Shown one piece after another: positions 39,481 to 55,023 of a stretch of 64,000 nt of DNA. The stretch comes from Ficedula albicollis (taxonomy: Eukaryota; Chordata; Aves; Passeriformes; Muscicapidae). The DNA lies in assembly GCF_000247815.1 (NCBI RefSeq), contig NC_021686.1, positions 2,914,121 through 2,978,120 of the forward strand, in the 5' to 3' direction. How positions within the stretch are numbered: position 1 is the stretch's first letter; every line of letters starts with the position of its first letter. A program made the position numbers and the translations under genes. The notes under the pieces are model-generated. The model worked only from the letters and a program-made list of their open reading frames with translations, was not told the DNA's origin and did not search any database.

Positions 39481-41546
39481 CTGCACAAGAACAACTTCCC
39501 GTCCAATTAGAAAATGAAAAAAAAAAAACCCCAACGAAACACTAAGGACTAATTACTTAAGATAAAAACACCTTATCTCCCAAATGATTTCCCTGACCTT
39601 TTGATGCATGGCAGTTCTCCTCTGAATAAAAACATGAACTATTTACTCAGGGTGGGATTTTCATGAGAGCCTGTAGGTGTGTCAAGGCAAGGTCAGTAAG
39701 GAGAGAGGACTTATTTAATTTTTTTTTTATGGCAAACAGCTACTGCCTGGAAAAGCTAGCAAGGAAATGTCCAGCCCCTCAGATTAACCTCCTGGTCTAC
39801 AAGAGAAATAAGAAACTGAAAGTCAAACACAGGCTGAGAGCAAATGTTCCAAGCTAAATACATTAATCAATTAGATAATTGGAGTGAAAATGCTGCTCAA
39901 TACCACTGAAAAGGCCAGGAGACATTAGTGAGGGGAGACATGGCAAAGCTGCAGATAGGACAGTTGTCCTCCATGGACATAACTGAGGTTACGTGGTGGT
40001 GAAGCACTAAGACATATCAGAAAAGAAGTATTCTTTCTTCAGTTTGGCATTTTTACAATCAAGCAGAGAAATGCAGCTTCCAGGCTTAACATCAGAAGCA
40101 TCTCCTGGGCCTCCATGAGAATCACAGCTGTTCCTGGGTGCTTATTCCCCAGAAATGCACAGTTTGCAACAGCCACGTGGGTCCCTGTGCTCTGCTTCCT
40201 CCAGACCTTCCAAAAGCAAGCTGTTTTCAACAGAGGGGTTTGTTTGGGACGGCAAAGCCCTCCACGTGTGCAGGGATCCTTCAGCACCAAGCCTGGGCAA
40301 GGACAGCCACCACCTCTGCCAAGAGACCCTGCCTGCGACCATCACGGCTACACCACCACCATGGTGCTGATGCAAAGCCAAACTCTCCCTTTGCATAGCC
40401 TGGAAAGAATCCCAGCAATTTCAACGACAGGGCAGTCTCCCTGCCTGCCATCTCCCATGGATTTTCAGCACAGCTCCCTGAGGCTGCCAAATGCCAGCTC
40501 CATACACTGCACTGAGTGAGTTATTCCAAACATTTTCAGCCTGTGTTGTTGTGTGCTGAGGTAGAGCTGGGTGTGAAGAAAGCATTCATTGAGTTAACTC
40601 TGTTTTACTCAGCAAGTGGAACAAATTTCATCACCCCCTACAAGTCCATTCTGTTTTCTATTTATACCGCAGCCATTTGGTGCAGGACTCAGGAGCAGCA
40701 GGAACAGGTGATGTAATGCACTGTACAAACAGCATTCTGTTCATACAGTGGGAAAATAAAGTGCATTCTCTTGGTTTCTTTGATCACACTTAAAACAATC
40801 AGATTAGAAGGCACAGATAACCCAATACATGCTGGAGATGAAAGGACTCTGGAGAAATAAATCACCCAAAGTTAGATATTAAGCAAGATTTCTCTCTCAA
40901 CAATCAACTTATCTGCAGAGAGAGGAGGAATGACCATGTGGTTTCAAAATCCTGCCAGGCATTTTATTTATTTTTATAATACCATAAAGCTACTCCACCC
41001 ACTTTTTCAGAATGAACGTTGCATTACACAACACATCAAAGGGACTTTATGGCCTAAATTAAGCAATAAAATAGTTGAGATTGTGCGTTATGCTGAAAAT
41101 TGGCCTGCTCCTGGTGCCTGGGAGATGGGAGGCGAACACCACATGTTCAGGGCACCTGAAGAAAGCTTGGGGCAGTATGGCCTGAGGTATTGAAGTGTGT
41201 GGCACTTGCATTTAATAGCCCAAAGTAAAGTTGGAGGCTCTTGGTGACTGCTGTAACCCTCTCTTGCTCAGGGGACAGCATCAACTCGAGGAATGGCATG
41301 GGACAGCAGTGTGAGCATGGAGACCTGGGACATTAGCAGGATATGGTCCTTCACATCCATAATCTTTAAGGTTTGGCTTATAGCCAAAGTTCTCTTGGAA
41401 GCTGTGGGCTTCATGGACGTGGCTCCTCGCATTTGACAGCAAGCCATGTCTTGGGAAAGGAGATGGGAAAACCCAACGGAAAGGTGTTGGTGGGGCTGAA
41501 GCACAGCTGCACTTCTCACATCTGGCTACCTCCTGCCTCTCCCACC

Positions 41547-42143
<597 letters not shown>

Positions 42144-42477
42144 TTAAAGCCTCTCTTAAAACATTTTCTGGCTCATGTGCATTTTGAATTGAAAAATAAC
42201 CAGAAGCTGGGACACAGAAGAGTGGTGTGCTGGTGCTAAGTGTTTATTTTCCAGGTCTGCCTCAATGCCCTTACAAAGAGGTGAGAAATGAGAGGATATC
42301 AAGAGAGGAGAAAGTTGGCAGATCACATCACTCCAGAGCAGAGAAGGAACTAGGCAGAGTTTCCATTAGAACTGCTTGGGAGGCACAAGAAAAGTCAACT
42401 TGCAAGGACACAAGAGTTGGCAGGTCCCACACGCCTCAGTGCGTGTGTGTCCTTCCCGCTCCCAAAACAAGGTTCGG

Positions 42478-42519
42478 AAAAAAAAGAAAAAAAAAAGGAA
42501 AAAAAAAAAAAAAAAGAGA
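42478..42519. repeat. A-rich low-complexity tract
   Basis: About 42 bases of A interrupted by occasional G, in intron 2. Purine-only simple sequence. Confidence 0.9.
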
Positions 42520-45500
42520 AGTTTAATTAGTTTGGGCCCTATCATGATTTTCTGTGGTCTGACTCATAGTGTTTGATCTCCCAAGGCTGGCGAGAGGTGT
42601 TTGAGCCTGCCCTCAGAGCCCCTGGCGCTCCAGCCAAGCACCAACAATGACTAGACAGACTTGAGGGCCACTCCTTCCATCTATCAATAGAGTCACTGTT
42701 GGGCAAGCTGACTCACTGCTTTCTCTGAGAACTGTTCCGCACCGGGTCGCCATCAAAAGAGCAAAACTCAAATTAAATAATTCTGTGTTTGCTGACAGTT
42801 AATTTAGCAAGAAGATAGTTTTTATTTTAAGGTTTTGTATTTTGGAGGTTCCTCCAAAGAAAGCTTGTGCTGCTGCTTTTGCACGGCAGAATTGGCCAGG
42901 AGCTCTTGGAGGACACACACAAGTGGCTTTCACTTCTCAGTCATGCTCTAAAGGCACAGTGAGGAGGATATTGAAACTCACAGACTGCATGTAAGGAAAA
43001 CACACATACACAAAAGCTCTGGGAGCCCCAGGTAGAGAAGCAGAGCTGTTCATAAACCAGCCTGCCTTGGCACAGCACCTGCCAGGCCTGCAGTGGGCAA
43101 TGAGAGGACTTTTAATTTCCCTTTGTGTCTCTGCAACCCCTCACACAGAACACAGAGCCCCAGACTGGACATGTCAATCTATGTTACGTCTTCCTGCGCC
43201 GCTCCCCAGCGCTGCAATGGGTCAGCACAGCCGAGCCTGGGTGGAGACAAAGGCGGGGTGAACATACCTGGTCTGATGGTTCCATTCCTGCTGTAAAACA
43301 CAAAACCCACCCAGAACTTCAAAGAATTTCCCAGTAAGTTCCCAGCCTCATTTAAGTTCAATTAAGCAATAACGTTTAATGTCCCCGCCAGGACCGATGC
43401 AGCTTGGGAAGAAGACGACAACAAGAGCTTCAGCATGACTGTGCATGACACAGATCCAGTGAGACAAGAGTCTGGACCTTGGTCACCTAACACACCCCCC
43501 AAGCCCGGTCACCCCAGGACGTTCCCACACATGCCCTGGTCCTAGAGGAATACTGTCACAGTTGGGTCAAGGGCAGCCAAGCAGCAGATGGGACACAAGG
43601 ACCCACTCCCCGAGTAGGGATGTCCAACTGGGATCAGACATGCTTTTAGTCTGCAGCACATCAAGGTTCAGTACAACCCTATTCTCTACATCCAGGTACC
43701 ATCACACAACAACAAGGATTGGGATTTACTGTCTCTATCAGCTTCCTTCAGGCTGCTAAGCTTTAATTAACTGACTTGTCTAAGGTACTCATGAACGTCA
43801 GCAAGCTCTGCAACGTTCTCTTATTAACTGCATTTAAGAAATTAATTCTAAATCAGCCTATTCCCCCTGAAACTTCATGCAATATTACTGAATAAAGAGA
43901 TGTCACTACCTTGCTAAGAAGACAGCAGCTGTCTGAAGACAGATTTAGGAAAGTACAAGCCAGACTTCTGCACAACAATACATGAAGATGGTATTTAAGG
44001 TTTCAGGTTCTTTGAAGGCATCCAGGGCTTTACAGGAGACCAGTCCCATCACAAACAGGCCATCTGATGCAATTACAAGTTGTGGTGGAGTCCCCAAACT
44101 TATCTCAATCAGACACTCTTGATTTCCTGTTTGCAGCATTGACATATAAAAAGCTCTACATTACAGGTAATTACACTTCACAGAGGACAACAATTAAGAA
44201 ATAGCCAATTACATTTTACAAGCACAGGATAATCAAAAGCTTCCTCAAATATCTAGAGTTGCAATAAGTACTTAGAAATGGCAACTCCCAACAAATTGCA
44301 GGCAATTTAGAGCAATTTGCACAGATGACATATTTCCCTATCTGTGCTCAAAACTTACAAACTTGGTTCTGAAAAATACTGCAGGAATTCCCAGAATGCA
44401 GAACTGCTGATTTCTAAAAATAGTTCATTACCTATTTCCACCTTCACTGGCCTCGAAGGTGAGATGTAGGACTCTGGTCACCACAGTATAAAGATAAATT
44501 AACTATGAGAACACATTTTAGCTCATTTAAAGAACTGAAGGATCATAACACACATACCACGTCTAAACAACAATAAAAAATATCTATTCCTTCTACTTAC
44601 ATCATTTGAAAAATATACTTGATTTTAATAGTGCACAACTTGATTTAAGCCTTATAGTTTTTAAAGGAACTGTCACGTTCTTTATTTGTAACCCAGTACT
44701 GTGGCTTGCACACAGTCAAGGCAGGAGAACCAGCATCAAACAGCAAATTAAAAACCATTAAATCATGGAGAGGAAAGGAAACATGCCTCTTTCATTTACA
44801 ACGTACTAGACAGGAGATCTAAAAGCATCCCAAGTGGAACAGAGGAGGAGAGACAGATAAGGATGCAACCTAATGTAGATAGGTTGATATAGTGATTTTA
44901 TCCCCCACTTTCAGTGCATATTTTTTGAAGGGTGGGAGAAATGGTTTTCCTTGCTCATATGGGTTGTTGGAACTGGAGTTTTACTTCAGAGCAAGGCTCT
45001 TGTATTGCATTTCAAGATTCTCCACAGTGATGGGTCCTTGTCTCCTGGCCATTAATTCAGCTGTTACTGACTGCCATTACTTAACCACAGGAGTATATGA
45101 ATTTCTGCAGGGCTTGCTGCTGCATAAAAACTGTTGAAGTCTCTCAGGATTTCCCTGGCAGTCAATTAAGGACTAAAATAAGAGGTATTCGTTGGAAAGG
45201 AGCTTTGGAGAAGCAGTCTGACCTCCAGCCTGAAGTGGGACTACTGTCTATACCAACTGAAGTGACCACTGCTGATGTTCTCACTGAGAACATGAGTATT
45301 TTGAGAAATCTGGTGACAGAGGTAAAATCCTGATTAGCTATGGCCAGACACTGAAACAGCCTTTTGAGATCTTGCACCATAGAGAACATGGGAAGAGCAA
45401 GGAGGAAAGATTAACTCAAGGAAAGCCACCAATGTGTTTGAAACAGCCTGGGACAGGCGGCAGCAGCCTGACCCGAATATAAACCATGGCTTGGTGCAGA

Positions 45501-46798
45501 AGGGTCCCCTGTATCAAAGGGAGAGCTCACGAACACCTTGCGAAGACATGAAGGGGTTGCTTGACAGCTTAACACAAAGTTTAGACCTGCAACACTAACA
45601 GGAGACCCTAAAAGAAGGAAAAAGTTATTCTCAAACTCTATCTCCACCATAGCTGCATTGGTAATGTGGTTAGAAAGAGATCCCTCAGCCCTTCTGCAGG
45701 ACTGTTGTCCTTGCCCTCCGTGCCAAAGGCAAAGTAACCCGAGGTTTACATCCTGCTCACACTCAGCTATTGCTCAGGACTGAATATACTCCTGTTTGAC
45801 AAACCTGCCTGCTTTATTAAGTTGGTAACTTCACTGGTTAGATAATTTCAGATGCCTGCTCTTACAACCCCATTTTGTCTACTTGGCATATCAATGTGCA
45901 TTCATTCAATTAAAAAAGAATAATTATTTTTAAAATTCAAATTTTAAAGGAACCACATTTTTCTCCCCTGCTAATTGCCTTCTGTGGCTTGGCAACATTT
46001 TTGTGGACAATAGGTGTTCCTGCCACTACTGTCCCATCTGGAAGGAGAGGTTTGGCTCCAGTCCCATCCTCTTTCTTCAGTTCAGGCTTCCAGGATGATT
46101 TCAAAAGCTGGGAAGGTGAGAGGATGATGCCACTCAGTACCACCCGAGGCAACGTACTACACCCAAGTCCACAGCCCAAGATGGGCTACCTGGGAGGGTT
46201 TCTGACACTGCTGCTGCCAAGCCACAGGCAGCAATTAACAAAGGAAAAGAGTTGCTCGTAGCTTGACTGCTGGCAGTGTGGTTGATGGCTCTGGACAGAA
46301 GAACCTACACGAGGTGAGAAACACTGCAATCCATGCAGAGATGACTCAGGGCGGTCACCACCAGCCGGGTGACCCAAACAACTGCTGCCTCTCAAGCGTA
46401 TCCTGCCACTGGGGAGGCAAATCCAATGAGCTGCAGGATGCATCTACCTCTCTTAGCATGTGGAATAGCTGCGGGCAGGCACCGGGGGACTGCAGGGCCA
46501 GCACCCTCACCTTAAAACCGGTGGGATTACCAGCTCACTCTCCAGAGCTCCAACAAGCACTGGAGCACACAGGCGGGGAGTTCCCAAGTCAGTGATACTT
46601 GGAAAGGACAGTAAGGTTTTGGGGAAAGTGGCTCCAGCACTGCATCTAGAAATGAAAACAGACCAAGGTGAGGCCAGCTGACCTTTCTGCCTAGGCTGCT
46701 GCAGGAGCCTAAAAGCCTCCTTGAGCTCTTGACTAAAGCTGGAGCTGCTGGCAGCAGGGTTTGGCAGGAGAGGGGCTAGAACAAGCACTGGAGTCTCT

Positions 46799-46891
46799 GC
46801 CTTGCTCGAATTCACTCATCTATTCCAGCCACGCAGCATGACCCGCCTTGCTCGGATTCACTCATCTATTCCAGCCACGCAGCATGATGGA
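46799..46891. repeat. 46-bp tandem duplication
   Basis: Two copies of GCCTTGCTCG(A/G)ATTCACTCATCTATTCCAG... ending CACGCAGCATGA, offset 46 bases (CTTGCTCG at 46801 and 46847). They abut a locally GC- and CpG-rich intronic stretch. Confidence 0.9.
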
Positions 46892-47175
46892 GCGGTGGAG
46901 CTTGGCTGGTGACCTGTCCCAGGGCCCAGGGGTGCCCTGCTGCTCTCTGGAGCAGACACAGCTCGAGATGCCCGTGCTGAGACCCTTGCCCTCCTCCCCG
47001 GCGGTGCAGCAGGGCCATGCCGCGCCTCGGCCGGAGGAAAGCGCACCCTGAACCTGATGAAACCGCAAGGCGTTGGCTGCTTGGCAGTGCCACCCACTGC
47101 GGTGCCAGCTGCCCTCCCGGCCACGCGGGCACGGGCCCTGCCCTGCTGGATGTTATCTGGGCCGGTGAGTCGGGC
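46890..47175. promoter_or_regulatory. Intronic GC/CpG-rich patch, possible regulatory element
   Basis: Visibly richer in GC and CpG than the surrounding intron (words such as CCCCGGCGGTGCAG, GCCGCGCCTCGGCCGG, CCGGCCACGCGGGCACGGGC). It ends near a good plus-strand splice-donor word, GGGCCG|GTGAGT, at about 47160-47170. It could be a small CpG island, an alternative promoter or an antisense transcript exon. There is no protein resemblance. Low confidence beyond the base composition. Confidence 0.35.
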
Positions 47176-49005
47176 ACAGTGCTGGCTTAGCACAAAAACA
47201 ACAACAACCCCCAGCTGCTTTCAGTTCAGTGCAGCTACTTCCGACTTCTTGGCAATCACCGAGAGAGAAGCATGTGACAAATACCCTTCTACTCAATAGC
47301 AGGAGGCTGGAAATAAAAATACTCAGTTTTGCCCAGCTGGGCAGAAAACACCAGCACCTGCAATGACACAATCAGAGGAAAAGCACCATGACTTCCAGCA
47401 CCTCTAAAACCAGACTGCTGCATCTGAGAGGGATCATCCAAAGAATTTCCCTCCCTTCTTCCCCAGGCCCCTACAAATCCACACACCAGATACTGCTGGA
47501 AGAATGTAGAAAGAGGAAAGCAGATGCAGCTTGGCTGTCATGGCCCTGGGCACACAAAGCTGCTCCCCCACCACCTCTCCACCAATTCTATCACCATCTT
47601 TGTGCCATCCAGCCTTTGCCATCACCTAAACCCACAGAAAACAAATATACAACAAATATTAAAACGATGTGAGCTTTGTCTCTCTGCCCATCCTAGTGCC
47701 TGCCACTGCTACAGCAGATTCCACCTCACCAGTGAAAAGCCTGGAGACAGCAAGGCCAGCAGAGACAAAGGTGTGCTGGGTTTACCTTTGAAGGGATTTA
47801 GATCTGGAGCACTCAACATGGACAAACTGCTGAGACAGGCATTTACTCAGGTGTATAAACATCACGGGCAGCAAATGCCAGCCTTGCAAGAATTCTCCTC
47901 CAAAGCGTAAGAATAAATTCAACATGTTTTTAAATAATTACGGATGAATCACTTGAAAAAACTTCCTATATTTTATCTTCAGTTGCTGACACTGATCGTG
48001 CAGCTGTTTTGTTTATAATATAATTACACATTCCCACCTACTTGCACTCTCGGTGTGCAGCAGAGTACCTCAAGCAGCAGAAAACCTAAAGGCTGACATT
48101 TCCTTCTGGCCTTTGGAAGTGACAGAACAGTTAGTACAAAACTTAATTTATTTGAGGTAGGAGGTGGGGGGGAAAAGAGAGGCCGCAAGTTAATTTCCCT
48201 TGGAAGCCCGCTGGTCCCCACCCAGAAACCTGCACACAAAAGAATACTGCCTTTAAACTGGTAGGTTAGGTCTGAGACCAGAGCGAAGGTTTGTCAACCA
48301 TGACAAGCTCCAGCTTGTTTAACAGTCGACCGGAGGGTTGAAAAGTCTAATAAAACGAAAGGCCTTCCATAACAAAGCTGCTGCCACTTAAGGAGAACAT
48401 TCACACCCATTCAGCAAGGCTTTTCACAAACATGCAGAGGTTTTTGGAGCCTCCAAAGCAAGTGAAGAACACCAAAACAGAGCAGCTAGAAACTGAAGCT
48501 GGAAAAAAATGAAGTGAGCAATAAGGAACACACTGGGAACAGTGAGTAACTAACCACGGGAAGAGATAACAAAAATGCTGCATGACCTCCCTCCCATCAC
48601 TTGGATGCCTTTCTAAAATAGACACTTCAGCCTGACCACAAGTTATTGTGCAAGGATCACTGGGTGAAGCTGCATGACCTGTTATCTCCAGGATATCTCC
48701 AAAGGAAAGTTTTTCCCATGCCCACTTGGAAAGCTTCCTCTCTCCAAAAAGAGGAAGGTTTACATGCATCAGTTTTGCAGGCTCTGCCAGCCCTGGATAG
48801 GGAAGGCCTGAAGCCACTGCTTGGGGACAGTGGGATGCTCTGCCTTCTTAAATTCTCCAGTTGGGTTAATTTCGCCAGCACTCAAACCCCCCGGGTCACA
48901 AACTTCACTGCATATATCCAGAGGGGAAAATCAGCACTGTTTTACAAGTGACAAATCCTTCACTGTGGTGACACATCCACACATCCTCTGCTGCCCATTT
49001 CCGTC

Positions 49006-49060
49006 TTTTTTTTTTTTTTTTTTTTTTTGGGGGGGGGGGGTTTTTTTTTTTTTTTTTTTT
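49006..49060. repeat. T23-G12-T20 homopolymer block
   Basis: Twenty-three T, then twelve G, then twenty T, with pure runs throughout. The G block inside a poly-T tract resembles a small version of the long G runs nearby and is probably of the same origin, perhaps an error where a long T tract was read from both sides. Confidence 0.95.
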
Positions 49061-50020
49061 GCCAGCATTGGTCTGTCTTAAGCTCAAGGAGCCTTTTCAA
49101 AGTAGCTTCTCCCAAGAGAAGAAATCCAAGTTCCACTGAATGTGCAGATGTTCAGAGACACATGAAATCTCAGTATTTCCACAACAAAGAAGGCAGCTTT
49201 TCTGTCATTGCTTTTTCTGGTAGAGTCATGGACCAAGCAACAAAGGATTTGTGGTGATGGTCTTCCTTCAGCACTAGATGAGCAGCAGACACAAGCTGCA
49301 CACACCTAAGCTTCTGTCTGAGCTTCTGGCTTTGCTCAAGAAGGAACACTTATCATTTCCCAAGAAATCAGTGTTATGACAGTCACATGGACTGAATTAA
49401 AAGTACAAAGACCAGACCTCTTAGCCAGAGACCTCAAATTTTACGAAAAAAATTTAAAAGTACATGTTCTTGGAAATCCAATCTGAGTAGGGCCATAAGG
49501 AGAGTAAGAAGGTTCCAAGGTCATGTTTTATGATCTTTTAAAGCAGGAGTGAAGCTGATGTCCGAAGGAGACATTTCATGCTGCCATCTGTACAGAGCTT
49601 CCCTTTCTCCAACACACTGCAAATGTTACAGTGCAAGAACTTGCTGTCTTTGCTCAGGCAGCCTTTATTTATACACAATAAAGGCCTTATGCAGGAGATC
49701 AAGGCTGTATTTCATTGATTTGACACGATGGTTAACCTGTGAACTTTGCCCCTGCTAATAGAATAATTTCTATTTGTTGATTCCTCTTTTGGGATCCTCG
49801 AGGGTAACGGTAGCTTCATCCCAGCTTTCATTTGCATGTCTGGTGCCAAATGGTTTTACATCTCTGTGGGGCAGAGCCAGGACAAAGTTGATCAAATGCA
49901 GTAGCTACAGCTGGATCCTGTGTCCCCACACCTCTCTCCATGGATCCTACCTGTGTTTCCCAGGAGCTCTCCAGTGACCTGGCTCTGATTCATACTTTGC
50001 TTGTGAAACCTTGGAGAGGT

Positions 50021-50750
<730 letters not shown>

Positions 50751-53700
50751 GTCCTTGGCTCTCCAAGCAAGCAATCCTACAGAGGTCCCAAAGAAACAGC
50801 CTGGACTAAGCTGGCAGCAATGGCAGAACAAGGAAGCTCCTCTTCCAGATAAATCTCTCCCAGCCCGAGAGGCTGATGGCCAGACAAGAAAACAATCAAA
50901 ATTTATGATTGAAAAGGGCAAATCTGTTAAACACAAAAGACATGGCTTTTCAGCAGGCCTAACCCAACTTAAACATGGGGTGCTGGAAAAAAGGCAATCC
51001 CACCTGCCCAGTCATACTGCTCTTCTCATTCCAGCACCAGCATTCCTCTACACACATGCTGAAGATAAAGGACAGAAAACTGAACCTCCAGAAAAGAAGG
51101 AAAATGAAGATGTAGAGAGGCAGAGGACTGACTCTCTGGTCTACAACAGGACAGGGACTATGTGGGGGTTGGAGGGCTGAAGGGTTAAAACCCAGTAGTT
51201 TCTGTCATTAGCTCTGGAGGTCGATCCAGGGACTAACATCAGGCTGTGCTGCTAACCAGTAGGTCTCACTTGGGTATTTCAAAGAGGTTTTTTCCTCTAG
51301 CTATTGCTTTGCCTCCCCCCACTGCTTATCATCAGGATAGATGAAAGCTCTTCATCTATTAGCTATTTAGATCAGATGAAGACCTTCAAAAAACCGATAC
51401 TTTGAGCATAGGTTGTATCTTGGGAGCCAGGGGACCAAGAAATTCCAAGTCTTACCACAGAAGTGTACTCTAGAGTCTTCAAAGGTAAAATCCAATTTCT
51501 ATGTGGGTTTTATAGAATTCAGATAATCTGACTTAAAACTGCAACGGTTCTACTTAAATTCATTACTGCCTTACAACAGCGAGGGATCCAGGCTGGGGCT
51601 GCGAGGAACGATGGTTTTGCTTTTACCCACAAGCGTGACCTGCAACAATTTAATTTCTGAGTGTGACTTCAGGCAAAGCAGCTTGCCCTGGCACACAGGA
51701 AGAGAACAAGATGTGTGTCTCCAGAGGAGTAAGACCTTTCCTGAAGTTTCCTGAGCTGGGTATTGAGTGAAGGAAGGGGCAGCTTTGCACCTGATGAGCT
51801 GAGATGGATACTGCAGTCCCCAGAGGAACTCACACCTGAGCCATGTGTGTACTTGCAAAGGAGGAATAAAATGAGCCTTTTCACAAACAAATCTCAAACC
51901 CAGCTGACTGCTGTGGGAATGTGCATTTCTAGGAGCATGATCTTTGCAGAGTCCAAAGCTGCACTTCCAAGTGAAGCACGCATTATTTAACTAATATATA
52001 ACATCAGGATAGATGGTGTCAGACATAGTTTGTATTTGTTAAGTTCAAAAGTGTAGCTTACATATGGCAGTGTTCCACTTCCAAATCATCTCTACTAACC
52101 CTGCAGCAGAGCTCCAAGATCCCATTGCCTTGGAAGAGATGGATAAGAGGCACCAAGTTCACCCAGCCTCACCCACGCTGGGGGGGGCACAATGCAGGCT
52201 GTTCCACCCTGCCAGCCCAGGCTGAGCAAACCCCTGCTTTCAACCAAGTGTCAAATCTTTTCAGAGAGATGCTCAGAATTATACTCACCAGCAATTTGAC
52301 TTTTTAATCATTTCAATTACTGTGACTAAAACCCTTCAATCGGAACAAAACCAGGAAAAAATAACCCCTCTCCTTCTGAAGCAGCCTGCCTAGCTTAACA
52401 GACCATACCAAATTGTGAAGGTTTTTGCTTTTGTGGTCTTCACATATTTCATTTAATGCAGATAATTAACCTCAGTTTCTAATTTCAAATCCTCCACATA
52501 AGGAAGCAAAGTGACTGAATACATTCACTGACAGATGGAAAATTAAAATATTACTACAGCTTCTGCATGGCTCAAAAGACAGGGCCTCGCAAAAGATCTT
52601 TCTTCTTTTATTTGACTGATTAACTGTAATTTGCTTAATGGATTTAAGGATGAGCCTAATAATCCAATGATATATCCAGGCACCGATTTAGGATATCAGC
52701 ACCTCTGTTCTGATTTTTTTTAAAACATAGTGATTTTCTGCATTACACAGTCACTTCTGAAAACAGATTTTCCCACCAATTGTAATAAAATCAGGTCCAT
52801 GATTTATTTTAAATGGGTGGTGACTGCATGACTGGTCTTGCACCAGGCAGCCACAGTGCAGTAACTCCTTGGAGGACCTTCTGAAGCCCCAAATCTAGGG
52901 ATGAACCAAGACCATAACGTGCTCCAGCAGCCATGGACCCAGCTCAGCAGGCAGCCAGGACTTCTTGGGAAGGTGGGAAGTCAACAGCTCAAACCTAAAA
53001 TGGGGCCTGTGTGTTGCCCCAGCATACCCACACCATTCTCAGTCCCTTTTCCACCAAGAAAGTCTGCCCTAACAGGATTTCACAGTCTGTCTCAATAGTT
53101 AATAAATCCAGAATTTAACAGACTATTAAAGGAAAACATCCAAGAGGCAGTCATTTTTAAAACGTCCAATGGCAACTAATTATTCAAGGGATTAGTCCAT
53201 TATTGTAACAACAAAGAAACTCTTAAAACATAAAACCAAGTTGAAAGGCAGATCAAAACCAAGGTGTTCCCACCCTGTGGCCACCTCCTGGGTGCACTTC
53301 TCAGTGTCCTGGCATCGGTTCAGCTCCCACTCAACCTTTTAGCATCCCATTCTTTCTGAAACCAGGCAGAATTCAAACCAGTCTCCTCAAAATATAGTAT
53401 TTCATGATCTGTGCCATCATTGTAAGCATACAACAAAACAGAACCATCACCAGCACTGGACCAGTCAGGCTACAGCTCTGTCTAACCAAGTTATGAGGCC
53501 CTTCAAGGACAGAGATTCTCATTTCTTGTGATCTGCTCCCAGGCTGCTTCATGCTCCCAAGATTTTTTTCTCACCATGTCCAACCTGAGTCTCCCCAGGA
53601 CCAAAAATGGGGACATAACTTCCCCCTCAGACTTTCAAGAGAAAATATTCTGTAATCCAAATAAAACTCCATCACAACAAAACAAGGCTTTGTTTGCTGG

Positions 53701-54959
53701 AGGAGGGGAGAAAACACTATTCATTTATCAAATTAGAGTGCTAAAAACTTAACCACCTGTCTTTAAAAAGAAGCCAAGGCACTGATCCATAACCAAACAC
53801 AAACACACCACTTCTTCATCTTGATTTGTGTAGAGGCAAAGCTATGGGCACAAAAGGTATTCTTCTTCAAATAAAATCTATTTTAAAACTTGGCAACCAT
53901 TAGCATACATACTTTACACTGTTACTGTAATGTAAGCATTTCCACACAGAAGTTTCATCAGCTTAACAATATATTTTAAAAAGCTGGCGTTAACTTCTGT
54001 GCAAAAACACCATCAGTCTCTGTCTTGTATATCTTAGAGTGCTCCAGCCACTAAATTACCACTTAGAGCTCTTAGCACCAGACCCCTTTCCTGCTGGATT
54101 CACTGATTTCTCTCCAGAACAATGCAGAACCCAAACTACTCTTCTGCAACTTACTTTCCTTAAAACTGGAAATAGGCACTGTTTTACTAGGATTCCAAAC
54201 AGGGTTGTACTGATTACAAATGATACTGTTGGCCCAGCAATTTTAATTCAAGACAAGCATTCCCAACTTTACACACGGGTCTAACATGCAGTAGCTGATT
54301 CTTCCTGCAAACAAGCTCCCATGAAGCTCCAACAGCCTAACTCCAAGATGCATCAGTAAGAGGGTAACACATCTTTATATTTTCTAAATGTGACTGCTCC
54401 TGCACTGGCGTTCGTGATTTTGCATCCTCAGTTTTCCAACCGGTCAGTACAATTAACACCAATTCTTCCAGCACCACACAGTCTTGAGTCAGAGGTGTGC
54501 AATTTAATATTTAATTATGAATGAAGCAGCCAACCTCAAAATTAGGGCTGCCAGCTAAACTTCAGCCAGCTCCTTCGTGATGCAGCCCCAGCTTCTGACC
54601 ACTGGACTGTTTATGCTCCCTAAGCCATGGAGAGCTCCTGTGCTCTCCCTGGACCAGCCTCTACACGTTGGTTTGTCATTGCATTGTCCCAGAGCAGAGG
54701 TTGTCACATCCCTCTGATGCTTCTTCAGCTTTTCTCCACTTGCCTCCTCTGCACACCCCATGATGAAGTGCTGGCTTTGTGTTTTGGGGAGAGCTGCCCT
54801 ACCACGTGTCCGGAGAGGCTGCCAGTGCGTGGGCACGGGCACAAGGACTCTCCTGGTGATTCCTACCAGCCTGGAGAACCACATCACCCACCCTTTTCAT
54901 TTGAACCACCAACACTTGTGAAACGCGGTGAGCTTAGTCAGCTCAGCACAGTGGAAACT

Positions 54960-55023
54960 GAAGCTTGGAGCCAGCTTCTTTAAAAAAAGCTATTAAAGCT
55001 TGGAGCCAGCTTCTTTTAAAAAA
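54960..55023. repeat. 35-bp tandem repeat
   Basis: AAGCTTGGAGCCAGCTTCTT followed by a T/A run occurs twice, offset 35 bases. Local duplication in intron 2. Confidence 0.85.

Noticed and set aside
46858..47193. Arg/Pro/Ala-rich open frames on the minus strand
   Set aside because: Explained by local GC richness; three overlapping frames are open at once, as expected from composition rather than coding selection.
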